This document shows positions 1 through 11,500 of a stretch of DNA of 64,000 nt, in pieces; the stretch's first letter is position 1; each line of letters opens with the position of its first letter. Origin of the DNA: Ohtaekwangia koreensis (lineage in GTDB: Bacteria > Bacteroidota > Bacteroidia > Cytophagales > Cyclobacteriaceae); the NCBI RefSeq assembly GCF_900167975.1, contig NZ_FUZU01000001.1, forward strand, positions 1,832,580 through 1,896,579. Direction: 5' to 3'. The notes beneath the pieces were generated by a model that made no database searches, was not told the origin of the DNA, and worked only from the letters and a program-made list of their open reading frames with translations. Both the position numbers and the translations under genes were made by a program.

Positions 1-1100
1 TTTCCTTCAAGCCCACGCTCTCCAAAACCAGGCGCTACCAAAATACCATCCAGTCCGCGTAAAACCGTTGCAACAGACTCCTTATTAATGTCCTCCGATG
101 AAATCCATTTTACTTTTACCGTACAATCATTTCGCGTACCGGCATGTACAAAGGCTTCCGCTATAGATTTATAGGCATCGGGTAACGATACATATTTACC
201 TACCAGACCAACCTGTACTTCATTCACGGGGTTTTTAAGCTTACCCAGAAATGATTTCCATTGCTCTAGGTTGGGTTCTTCCTTCGACTGGATTTTTAAT
301 TTCGATAATACGCGTTCATCCAGCTTTTCTTTACGCATCAGAAGCGGCACATCATAAATGGTTTCCGCATCCATCGCTTCAATAACAGAATTGATATGAA
401 CGTTGCAGAATAATGCAAGCTTCTTTCTGATCTCTACAGGAAGTGGCATTTCTGTACGACAAACTAATATATCAGGTTGAATACCTGCTTCCAGCAACTC
501 CTTTACAGAATGTTGCGTTGGCTTCGTTTTAAGTTCTTTCGCTGCATTCAGATATGGAATGAGCGTAAGGTGTATAACAAGTGAATTGTTTGGAGGCAGA
601 TCATACTTTACCTGACGAACCGCTTCAATGAATGGAAGTGATTCAATGTCACCAACGCATCCTCCAATCTCCGTAATAATGAAATCATATTCCCCGCTTT
701 CGCCGAGCAGAAAAATGTTCCGTTTGATTTCATCTGTAATATGAGGGACAACCTGTACGGTTTTTCCCAGGTATTCACCTTTACGTTCTTTGGTGATTAC
801 ATTATTATAGATTCTTCCGGTGGTGATGTTGTTAGCTCGGGAGGTACGAACATTCAGAAAACGCTCATAGTGTCCAAGGTCAAGATCAGTTTCCGCTCCG
901 TCATCCGTTACGTAGCACTCACCATGTTCATATGGATTGAGCGTACCCGGATCGATATTGATATACGGATCGAATTTTTGAATTGTGACCTTAAAACCCC
1001 GAGCCTGAAGCAATTGCGCCAACGAAGCAGCAATGATTCCCTTTCCCAGTGATGACGTAACGCCCCCGGTTACAAAGATGTATTTGGCAGTAGATGACAT
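1..1100 (-). CDS. pyrG: CTP synthase, N-terminal part (cut by window edge)
   Basis: CTP synthase makes CTP from UTP, ATP and glutamine in the cytoplasm. The reading frame opens with an ATG at 1100. The nucleotide-binding N-terminus reads KYIFVTGGV followed by SSLGKG at about residues 6-21, which is diagnostic for the family. The frame stays open to the left edge, where it reads [12 protein letters not shown], the glycine-rich oxyanion segment of the glutamine amidotransferase domain. About 366 codons are visible; the usual length is about 540, so the catalytic cysteine and the C-terminus lie outside the window. The APGFG form of the motif, instead of PGGFG, is as I remember it common in Bacteroidota. 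A TAnnTTTG promoter element lies about 30 bases upstream. Identification is secure. Confidence 0.96.
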   Translation of the reverse strand, partial: MSSTAKYIFVTGGVTSSLGKGIIAASLAQLLQARGFKVTIQKFDPYINIDPGTLNPYEHGECYVTDDGAETDLDLGHYERFLNVRTSRANNITTGRIYNNVITKERKGEYLGKTVQVVPHITDEIKRNIFLLGESGEYDFIITEIGGCVGDIESLPFIEAVRQVKYDLPPNNSLVIHLTLIPYLNAAKELKTKPTQHSVKELLEAGIQPDILVCRTEMPLPVEIRKKLALFCNVHINSVIEAMDAETIYDVPLLMRKEKLDERVLSKLKIQSKEEPNLEQWKSFLGKLKNPVNEVQVGLVGKYVSLPDAYKSIAEAFVHAGTRNDCTVKVKWISSEDINKESVATVLRGLDGILVAPGFGERGLEG

Positions 1101-1132
1101 AGATTAGTGAAGCAGCCTGTGTAAACCGGGTG

Positions 1133-1140
1133 CAAAGGTA
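1133..1140 (-). promoter_or_regulatory. Candidate -7 element for pyrG
   Basis: On the minus strand this reads TACCTTTG, matching the Bacteroidota -7 consensus TAnnTTTG. It would start transcription about 25-30 bases before the pyrG ATG, a normal leader length. I could not find a well spaced -33 TTG, so this rests on the -7 match and position only. Confidence 0.45.
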
Positions 1141-1480
1141 GATTTTTCAGGTAAATATTGAAGCCTAATATTCAAAGTTCCGGTTTTCATTCCTGATTAC
1201 TTGATTCGATCGGTATAATTGCCACTATGCGCATGGAAAATTTGGTGATTTCTCTTTTTAACACTCTGCTTCCGGATGCATAGTATCATAGATATATTAT
1301 AAGGTCGGGTATTGGTCGCTGAATATTGTGATCACATTACATAAAAAGGGGAGGCGATGAAATGAATCGGCTAGCCTTTTTATCTCTTTTCGTCCGGAAT
1401 TTAAGAATCTATCACCTCTAATTTTGGACGAGTGGATAAGCCTGAAAACGCTCGTCTGGTATTTTTTCAATTTTTTTACA
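1141..1480. other. Intergenic region between pyrG and the next gene
   Basis: No convincing open reading frame or RNA gene is visible. The only structure I see is a weak inverted repeat, AAAAAGG at 1343-1349 and CCTTTTT at 1375-1381, with a loop of about 25 bases containing GGCTAGCC. It is followed by a T-rich stretch. It resembles a poor intrinsic terminator, yet no annotated gene ends there, so a short untranslated transcript upstream is possible but unsupported. Confidence 0.3.
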
Positions 1481-1488
1481 TAAATTTG
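1481..1488 (+). promoter_or_regulatory. Candidate -7 element close to the 1495 start
   Basis: TAAATTTG matches TAnnTTTG. It lies only 6 bases before the ATG at 1495, so a transcript from it would have almost no leader. It also argues against the upstream GTG at 1432 as start codon, because that codon would lie upstream of the promoter. Confidence 0.4.
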
Positions 1489-1494
1489 GTTTTA

Positions 1495-2043
1495 ATGAGG
1501 GATTTTCAGTTCTGGCTATATGTAATAATAGGAGTCATCTACCTGCTAACCAGGTTAAAGAAGAAGCCTGAACAACAAAATGATTTTCCTTCAGGGAGAC
1601 CGGAGAAGCCGGTTCAGAAGTTTGAGCCACCTACTGTAAAACCATCGACTGCTGCACTACCCAAGCCGTTGACTTTTGAAGAATTGCTTAAAGAAATAAC
1701 GGAGAGCAAATTTCAAGAACCAGCGAAGCCGCAGCAGGAATACGTTGATTATGATGATCAACTAGAAGAGGAAGCGAGAGATCTTGAAGATGTTGACTAC
1801 GACTATCGTAAAAGAGACAAGATCTACGATGTGTATGATAAAGGTAAGCTAGAGGCATTCAACAAACTTTCCCTGGAAGAAACAATGAGGATTGAAGACA
1901 CGGATGTAAAGTATGAGCGATTCAAAATGTTTGAAAAACAGCAGAGCCGTGATTTGATCCAGGAGTATTTAGCCGATTTCAAAGATCCGGAAGGAATTAA
2001 AAAGGCTATCGTTATGAGTGAAATACTGCAACGGAAATTTTAA
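1495..2043 (+). CDS. Membrane-anchored acidic protein, function unknown
   Basis: I do not recognise a family. The 182-residue protein starts with MRDFQFWLYVIIG; residues about 4-16 form a single membrane segment followed by the positive stretch RLKKK, which predicts a short N-terminal anchor with the rest in the cytoplasm. A proline- and lysine-rich linker (about 20-60) follows, then a charged, mostly acidic region with runs of Asp and Tyr (about 75-110) and a helical C-terminal part containing LIQEYLADFKDPEGIKKAIV, which looks like a small helical module. The frame extends upstream to a GTG at 1432, but the ATG at 1495 places the membrane segment at the N-terminus and fits the promoter element. 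The next gene begins 168 bases downstream on the same strand. Confidence 0.7.
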   Translation: MRDFQFWLYVIIGVIYLLTRLKKKPEQQNDFPSGRPEKPVQKFEPPTVKPSTAALPKPLTFEELLKEITESKFQEPAKPQQEYVDYDDQLEEEARDLEDVDYDYRKRDKIYDVYDKGKLEAFNKLSLEETMRIEDTDVKYERFKMFEKQQSRDLIQEYLADFKDPEGIKKAIVMSEILQRKF

Positions 2044-2211
2044 TTTTTTAAGAAAATAGTACATACGAATTAAGGGAAGGTAATTTTTTAGACTGTACGG
2101 ATTTTTTAAGCTGATATTGTAGCCGACATCTTTATTCGGGTAAAGACGGTTACCATAATTTTTTGAATAATATTTAGACTATAGGAATTATCCATTTTCA
2201 TCTCTTTCAAA

Positions 2212-2550
2212 ATGAGAGTTTCATTATTTTTTATTGTATTCCTTGCAGGAATATCATTTGTAAGTAAGGCGCAGTCATCCTGTAAGTCATCCATCAAGGT
2301 GACACAAGTGCGCTCAGATATTAAGCTAAACGTATCAGGTTCCGGTGACTTCTCCGGTAAGCTAATCCAATACGAAGGTATAAATGAGATCGTGGTGAAG
2401 GAATTCTCTGGGGTAAATACAAAGAGCTTCCTGTTTGAAAATCTGAAAGTGGAAAAGAGTTATAGAGTGAAAATAACATTTCACAACGAACAGGATTTCC
2501 TATGCAGGAATAAAGTTTCTGAATTCATTGATCTAAAGGGGGATAAATAA
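2212..2550 (+). CDS. Small secreted protein coupled to the giant surface protein
   Basis: A 112-residue protein with a clear signal peptide: MRVSLFFIVFLAGISFVSKAQ, cleaved probably after the AQ at residues 20-21. The mature part, about 90 residues, alternates hydrophobic and polar residues as in a beta sandwich, and has two cysteines (in SSCKSS and in FLCRNK) that could form a disulfide. It resembles a single Ig-like or fibronectin-like module but I cannot assign a family. It lacks a T9SS sorting domain. Its stop codon is one base before the ATG of the 3719-residue protein, so the two are almost certainly cotranscribed and translationally coupled. A role as a periplasmic or surface partner of the giant protein is inference. 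Confidence 0.72.
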   Translation: MRVSLFFIVFLAGISFVSKAQSSCKSSIKVTQVRSDIKLNVSGSGDFSGKLIQYEGINEIVVKEFSGVNTKSFLFENLKVEKSYRVKITFHNEQDFLCRNKVSEFIDLKGDK

Positions 2551-2551
2551 T

Positions 2552-5500
2552 ATGCTGAAAACTCTTTACAAATATTTTTTCGCCTTAGCATTCCCACTTC
2601 TTTTTTTATCGCACTCGGCTATAGGCCAATGTTTAACGATAAATGTTTCCAGTCAGGATGTAAACTGTAACGGAGGCAACGATGGTCAGATTTCAGTAAC
2701 GACAAATACCGGTGTAGCTCCGTTTCGTTATGATTTATACTATGATGATGGAGGATTGACACTACTGGGTAGTGTGACTACACCAAGCACATCAGTGACC
2801 TTTCAGACTGGTAACGGTACACTTACTGAACCAGGTGCCGAAATGTTTGGTATTCCTGCTAACGCTGGCGTGAGTCAATATAGAGTTGTTGTCCAGGCAA
2901 GTGGTGGTGGTACTATAATTTGCGAGCGCAAAACAACATTTGTCACAATAGATGAACCTGCGAATCCACTTCTGATTACTGTAAATTCAATCAACCCGGA
3001 TTGTAATCCATCGGTTGGTATAGGAGAAGGCGACGTGAACATAACGGCATCAGGAGGTACATCTCCCTATACATTTTTATGGTCAGATGGAGCTACTTCT
3101 GAAGACAGAACAGATATAGATGCCGGCACATACTCAGTAACAGCAACTGATGCCAACGGATGCGAGACAACTATATCCGTCACTATACCTGTCGTAACAC
3201 AAGCGAATGCCGGAGCAGATCAAACGGTTTGCGCTGACAACACAACACTGGCAGGTAATGCAGCCGGTACCGGAGAGATCGGTACTTGGACGGTTGTATC
3301 GGGAACTGGAACTTTCGGGAACGCTAATTCACCAACAACTACTGTAGGTAGTTTGTCATTTGGTGCCAACGTATTTCGCTGGACTATAACAGATTCAGGA
3401 CTTACGTGTACCGGAACAACATCAACCGTAACGATTACAAGAAGTACACCTGCATCGGTAGATGCGGGCGCTCCTCAGACTATATGTAATGGAGGTTCAG
3501 CTACGCTGGCTGGTGTTATTGGAGGTTCCGCTACCAGTGCAACGTGGAGTGGCGGTACAGGAACATTTGCTCCGAACAACGCGACGTTAAATGCAGTATA
3601 TACTCCGAGTGCAGCTGAGATAACAGCCGGTACAGTAACGCTTACATTGACTACGAATGATCCGCTGGGACCTTGTCCTGCTGTAAGCGATAATGTTGTT
3701 ATCACAATTAACGCAACGGCTACGGTAGACGCAGGGCCTGCTCAAACTATATGTGCGGGCAGTACAGTAACATTGGCTGGTACTTTCGGAGGATCAGCTA
3801 CTGGTGTTTCCTGGAGTACATCCGGAGACGGTACATTCAACAATATAACAAACCCGAGTGCGATCTATACTCCTGGAGTAAATGATAGAGCGACAGGTTC
3901 TGTAACCTTAACATTATCAACCGATGATCCGGCTGGTCCATGTTTACCGGCAACCGATAATGTAATCATTACGATTAGTCCGGTAGCAACTGTAGATGCA
4001 GGTCCTGCACAAACTGTGTGCGGAAGCAGTACAGTAACACTCGCGGGTACTATTGGCGGTTCCGCTACCAGTGCAACTTGGAGCGGTGGTACAGGAACAT
4101 TCTCCCCTAATAATACAACACTAACGGCAGTATATACGCCAAGCGCTGCAGAGATTACTGCAGGTTCTGTTACACTTACTTTAACTACGAATGATCCTGC
4201 AGGGCCCTGCCCGGCAGCCACGGATAATGTTGTTATTACACTCGATCCTATAGCAACCGTAGATGCTGGGGCCGCACAAACTATATGCGCAGGCAGTACA
4301 GTTACTTTAACAGGTACGATTGGAGGAGCAGCGATAAGTGCTACATGGAGTGGAGGAACAGGAACATTCGCTCCGAATGCTAATACACTTAACGCAGTAT
4401 ATACGCCAAGCGCTGCGGAGATTACTGCAGGTTCTGTTACACTTACTTTAACTACGAATGATCCTGCAGGTTTATGTCCGGCAGCCACAGACAATGTAGT
4501 AATTACAATCAGTCCTGCAGCAATTGTAGATGCTGGCCCTGCACAAACTGTATGCGGAAGCAGTACAATAACACTCGCGGGTACCATTGGAGGTTCAGCT
4601 ACCAGTGCAACCTGGAGTGGAGGTACAGGAACATTTGCTCCGAATAACACAACATTAAATGCAGTATATACTCCGAGTGCAGCTGAAATAACAGCCGGTA
4701 CAGTAACATTGACATTAACAACGAATGATCCTGCCGGAACATGTACAGCAGCAACGGATAATGTAACGATCACCCTTGATCCGGTGGCTACCGTAGATGC
4801 TGGTGCCGCACAAACTATATGTGCTGGCGGTACAGTAACGCTTGCCGGAACAATAGGCGGTGGAGCGACCAGCGCAACCTGGAGTGGAGGCACCGGAACA
4901 TTCTCTCCAAATAGCTCTACATTAACTGCAGTATATACTCCAAGTGCTGCTGAAGTATTAGCCGGTACAGTAACGCTTACGCTTACTACGAACGATCCTG
5001 CAGGTTTATGCCCAGCGGCAACAGATAACGTAACAATCACAATCAGTCCTGCTGCAACCGTGGATGCTGGCCCTGCACAAACTATATGTGGAAGTGGTAC
5101 AGTAACACTTGCCGGTACTATTGGCGGTTCAGCTACCAGTGCTACATGGAGTGGAGGTACAGGAACATTTGCTCCGAACAACACAACATTAAATGCAGTA
5201 TATACTCCAAGTGCAGCTGAGATAACAGCCGGTACAGTAACATTGACATTAACAACCAATGATCCTGCCGGAGCATGTACAGCAGCAACGGATAATGTAA
5301 CGATTACCATCAATCAACCTGCAACAGTTGATGCAGGCGCAGCACAAACTATATGTGCAGGTAGTACAGTTACTTTGGCTGGAACGATAGGAGGTTCAGC
5401 AACCAGCGCAACCTGGAGTGGAGGTACAGGCGCATTCTCTCCGAATAACTCTACATTAACGGCAGTATATACTCCAAGTGCAGCTGAAGTATTGGCCGGT

Positions 5501-8500
5501 ACAGTAACGCTTACGCTTACTACGAACGATCCTGCAGGTTTATGTCCAGCGGCAACAGATAACGTAACAATCACAATCAGTCCTGCTGCAACTGTGGATG
5601 CTGGCCCTGCACAAACTATATGTGGAAGTGGTACAGTAACACTTGCCGGTACTATTGGCGGTTCAGCTACCAGTGCTACATGGAGTGGAGGTACAGGAAC
5701 ATTTGCTCCGAACAACACAACATTAAATGCAGTATATACTCCAAGTGCAGCTGAAATAACAGCCGGTACAGTAACATTGACATTAACAACCAATGATCCT
5801 GCCGGAACATGTACAGCAGCAACGGATAATGTAACGATTACTATAAATCAACCTGCAACTGTAGATGCCGGTGCGGCACAAACTATATGTGCTGGTAGCA
5901 CCGTTACCTTAGCCGGAACGATAGGTGGTTCGGCAACAAGCGCAACGTGGAGCGGAGGTACGGGTACATTCTCTCCAAACAATTCTACATTAACTGCAAT
6001 ATATACTCCGAGTGCAGCTGAGATAACAGCTGGTACGGTAACATTGACATTAACTACGAACGACCCTGCAGGAACTTGTCCTTCTGTGAATGATAATGTA
6101 GTAATTACCATTACGCCTGCGGCAACAGTGAATGCTGGTCCTGATCAATCTATATGTGCTGGTAGTACGATAACACTTGCAGGTACAGTAGGCGGTTCTG
6201 CCACAGGCGGTACATGGAGTGGAGGTACAGGTACATTTGCGCCTAACAATACTACATTGGGCGCGGTATACACACCGAGCGCAGCTGAAGTAACAGCCGG
6301 TACAGTAACGCTGACATTAACAACGAGTGGCCCATGCGCAGTTGTAACAGACAATGTAACGATCACAATCAGTCCGGCAGCAACAGTAAATGCTGGTCCT
6401 GATCAATCTATTTGTGCAGGAAGTACAGTAACACTTGCCGGCACAATAGGAGGTTCTGCCACAGGAGGAACATGGAGTGGTGGTACGGGAACATTTGCTC
6501 CCAACAACACAACGTTAGGTGCAGTATATACACCGAGTGCCGCTGAAGTTACAGCCGGTACAGTAACCTTAACGTTGACAACAAGTGGTCCATGTGCAGT
6601 ATTAACAGATAACGTAACGATTACAATTAACCCTGCCGCTACTGTAAGTGCAGGTCCTGATCAAACTATATGTGCAGGTGGTACAGTAACACTTGCAGGT
6701 ACTATAGGAGGTTCTGCTACAGGCGCAACGTGGAGTGGTGGTACGGGAACATTTGCTCCCAACAACACAACGTTAGGTGCAGTATATACACCAAGTGCAG
6801 CTGAAGTTACAGCCGGTACGGTAACCTTAACGCTTACAACGACTGGACCATGCGCGACTGTAACCGATAACGTGACCATTACCATTAGTCCTGCGGCTAC
6901 AGCAAACGCTGGTGCTGATCAAACTATATGTGCAGGAAGTACAGTAACACTTGCAGGATCAGTAAGTGGCGCAGCTACCGGAGGTATATGGAGTGGCGGT
7001 ACAGGAACATTTGCTCCGAACAACACAACGCTGGGTGCAGTATATACACCAAGTGCCGCTGAGGTATTGGCCGGTACAGTAACATTGACATTAACTACGA
7101 CCGGACCTTGCACTGCGGGAACGGATAATATAGTGATCACGATCGGCCCGGTTGCTACCGTAGATGCTGGTCCGGCACAAACTATATGTGCAGGTGGCAC
7201 TGTTACATTGGCTGGTACAATAGGAGGTTCTGCAACATCGGCAACATGGTCAGGTGGAACGGGTACATTTGCTCCTAACAACACGACACTGACTGCAGTC
7301 TATACTCCAAGTGCTGCGGAAATCACAGCGGGTACGGTAACCTTAACCTTAACAACCAATGATCCGGCAGGACCTTGTGCTGCGGTGACAGACAACGTAA
7401 CGATAACAATCAGTCCTGCGGCAACGGTAAATGCAGGCCCTGATCAAGCTATATGTGCAGGTAATACAGTAACATTAGCCGGTACAGTAGGCGGCTCCGC
7501 TACAGGTGGAACCTGGAGTGGAGGCACCGGAACATTTGCTCCAAACGCAACTACATTAAATGCAGTCTATACACCGAGTGCAGCCGAAGTTACAGCCGGT
7601 ACAGTAACCTTAACCCTGACAACCAACGGGCCTTGTTCTACATTAACAGATAACGTAACGATAACAATCAGCCCTGCCGCTACGGTAAGTGCTGGTCCGG
7701 ATCAAACTATATGTGCTGGTAGCACAATCACATTATCAGGAGCAGTTGGAGGAGGCGCGACAGGAGGAACCTGGAGTGGTGGAACAGGAACTTTCGCACC
7801 TAACAACACTACTTTAACGGCAGTATATACACCAAGTGCCGCAGAAGTTACAGCCGGTACTGTAACCTTAACGCTTACAACGAGTGGCCCATGCGCAGCA
7901 GCAACAGATGATGTTGTGATAACGATAAGTCCAGCGCCAACCGTAGATGCAGGTGCAGCACAAACTATTTGCGCAGGTAGTACGGTAACACTTGCTGGTA
8001 CTATAGGAGGTGCCGCTACATCCGCTACATGGACGGGCGGTGCTGGTACATTTGCGCCTAACAATACTACACTTAACGCTATATATACACCGACTGCGGC
8101 AGAAATAACTGCAGGTACGGTTACGCTCACTTTGACAACAAATGATCCTACAGGATCTTGTACAGCAGTAAGTGACAACGTCACTATTACTATCGATGAT
8201 GCAGCAACAGCAAATGCAGGTACAGATCAGGATATATGTGCGGGAGGTACAGTAACTCTGGCAGGTACTGTCGGAGGATCTGCTTCAAGCGGAACGTGGA
8301 GTGGAGGTACGGGAACATTTGCTCCGAACAACACAACACTAACTGCAGTATATACGCCAAGTGCCACAGAGATTGCAGCAGGTACAGTAACACTCACATT
8401 AACCACAAATGATCCAGCAGGTTCATGCGTTGCAGGTACAGATGACGTGGTGATAACAATCAACCAGGCTCCGACTGCAGCGAACGCAGGTCCTGACCAA

Positions 8501-11500
8501 ACGGTTTGTGGTCCTGCTACATTAGCAGCGAACACGCCAACCGAAGGCACAGGCCAATGGACTATAGTTAGTGGTACAGGTGGAAGCTTAGGAGATGCTT
8601 CTAATCCGGGAACAACATTCTCGGGTACAGGAGGATCTACATATATATTACGCTGGACAATTACAAATGGATCATGTACGGCCAGCACAGATGATGTATC
8701 GATTACCTTTGATATCAATACACCAACTACTGCAAATGCAGGTGCTGATCAAGCCGTATGTACAACGTCAACAACGCTTGCGGCGAATACGCCTGTAACA
8801 GGTACAGGTGCATGGAGTATAATTAGCGGTACCGGTGGAGTGTTAACGGATGCTGCAAATCCAACAACAGCATTTACAGGTACAGGAGGATCTACATATA
8901 TATTACGCTGGTCAATCAGTACCGGTGGAACTTGTACACCAAGTACCGATGATGTAACGATCGCATTTGAAGTTGCGCCTACAACCGCCAATGCTGGTAC
9001 TGATCAAAGTGTCTGTGCTACAACGGCAACACTGGCTGCTAATGTAGCAATAATTGGTACAGGCACCTGGACAATTATTAGTGGTACAGGCGGAAGCTTT
9101 GCGGATGATAACGACCCTGCTACTGTGTTCACAGGCACCGCCGGACAGACTTATGTTCTTCAGTGGACTATAACAAACTCATGCGGACCTTCTTCCGATC
9201 AGGTAACCATTGAACTCGAGTCTGCTCCAACAACAGCGAATGCAGGTACTGATCAAACCATTTGTGGTCCTGCTACATTAGCAGCGAACACTCCAACTAT
9301 TGGCACAGGTCAGTGGACTATAGTAAGTGGCACAGGGGGAAGTTTAGTAGATGATACTGATCCTGCAACTACTTTCACAGGCACAGCAGGTTCAACCTAT
9401 ATATTACGTTGGACGATCACCAATGGATCATGTACACCGAGTACAGATGATGTATCGATCACCTTTGATATTAATACACCAACAACGGCAAATGCCGGTC
9501 CTGACCAGGGAGTATGTGGTACATCCACAGTGCTTGCAGCAAACACTGCTGCTATAGGCACAGGTCAGTGGACTATAGTAAGTGGCGCTGGTGGAAGCTT
9601 TGACGATGATGCACTTCCTGCTGCAACCTTCACCGGTACAGCGGGAACCACCTATATATTACGCTGGACAATAACCGGATCATGTGCAACTACATTTGAT
9701 GATGTTGAAGTTGAATTTGAAGTAGCACCGACAACGGCGAGCGCTGGTCCTGATCAGACCGTTTGTGGTCCTGCTACATTGGCGGCAAACACACCAACCG
9801 TTGGCACGGGTCAATGGACTGTGGTAAGTGGAACGGGTGGAACTTTTGCAGATAATACGAATCCAACAACAACGTTTTCGGGTACCGGAGGTAGTACATA
9901 TGTGCTTCGCTGGACGATCAGTAATGGATCATGTACACCGAGTACAGATGAAGTATCCATCACTTTCGATATCAATACGCCTACAACTGCGAATGCTGGT
10001 TCTGACCAGTCTATATGTACAACATCAACAACGCTTGCAGCGAATGCACCTGTAACAGGTACGGGCGGATGGAGTATAATTAGTGGTACCGGTGGAGTGT
10101 TAACGGATGTTGCAAATCCAACAACAGCATTTACAGGTACGGCAGGAACTACCTATATATTACGCTGGTCAATCAGTACCGGTGGAACTTGTACGCCAAG
10201 TACGGATGATGTAACAATCGCATTGGAAGTAGCTCCAACTACTTCAGTCGCAGGAGTCGATCAAAGTATATGTGCTACAACAGCAACGTTGGCAGCCAAT
10301 ACAGCAGCAATCGGAACAGGTACATGGACAATCATAAGTGGTACAGGCGGAAGCTTTGCTGATGATAACGATCCTGCTACTGTGTTCACAGGCACAGCAG
10401 GTCAGACTTACGTCCTTCAGTGGACTATAGCAAACTCATGTAGTTCATCTTTTGATCAGGTAACAATCGAGCTTGAGGCAACGCCTACAGTAGCCAATGC
10501 AGGAGCAGATCAAACCGTTTGTGGCCCTGCTACATTAACGGGTAACACACCTGTAGTTGGTACAGGTCAATGGACTGTAGTGAGTGGTACAGGTGGTGTC
10601 TTTGCCGATGATACGAATCCTACAACAACATTCTCAGGTACAGGTGGCGCCACGTATGTAATTCGTTGGACCATCAGCAATGGTTCATGTACACCAAGTT
10701 CAGATGATGTATCTATTACTTTTGATATCAATACGCCAACAACGGCAAATGCTGGTCCGGATCAGGCTGTGTGCTTGACTTCTACAACGCTCGCTGCAAA
10801 CACACCAGTGGTTGGTACTGGAGCATGGACAGTAGTAAGTGGTACAGGTGGAAACTTTGGTGATGCTGCAAGTCCAGTAAGTACATTTACCGGTACAGCC
10901 GGAGCAACTTATATATTACGCTGGACTATAGATACAGGCGGAACATGTACACCAAGTACGGACGATGTAACGATTTCATTTGACGTAACTCCGACTGTAG
11001 CCAATGCAGGAGCAGATCAAACAGTATGTGCTACCACTGCAACGCTGGCTGCGAATGTAGCAGCGATTGGTACAGGTACCTGGACAGTTATAAGTGGTAC
11101 GGGCGGAAGCTTTGCAGATGACAATGACCCTGCTACTATATTTACAGGCACAGCCGGACAGACTTATGTTCTTCAGTGGACAATCGCTAATGCTTGCGCG
11201 ACAACATCAGACCAGGTAACGATCAAATTGGACGCAGCTCCTACAGTTGCAAACGCTGGTCCTGATCAAGGTCTTTGTGGAGTATTTACAACAACACTTG
11301 CTGCGAACACACCAACGGTGGGAGCGGGTGTATGGACAATTATAAGTGGAACGGGTGGCGTTGTAATTACACCAACGAGTCCTACATCTCAATTTGTAGG
11401 GGTAGCCGGAAACTCGTATACATTACGCTGGGTAATTACCAACGGATCATGTACACCAAGTATAGATGATGTAGTGATTAATTTCTCAGCATCACCTGTA

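Noticed and set aside
741-1052. Open frame of 103 codons on the plus strand
   Set aside because: It lies antisense within the clear pyrG coding region and has no recognisable features.
1432-1494. GTG start 21 codons upstream for the membrane-anchored protein
   Set aside because: It would place a non-conserved hydrophobic stretch before the membrane anchor and lies upstream of the TAAATTTG promoter element; the ATG at 1495 is simpler.
2106-2297. 63-codon open frame on the minus strand
   Set aside because: It overlaps the signal-peptide region of the coupled small secreted protein and shows no coding features.
3865-5313. Long open reading frame (482 codons) antisense to array A, and several similar ones to 8718
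   Set aside because: Because the module length (267 or 258 bp) is a multiple of three, any antisense frame open in one module is open in its neighbours. The proteins are repetitive mirror translations without a start region, signal or family, so they are by-products of the repeats.
3452-11491. A CRISPR array or satellite DNA as explanation of the regular repeats
   Set aside because: Units are 249-267 bp without unique spacers, are continuous in one open frame with a signal peptide and sorting domain, and differ mainly at third codon positions.
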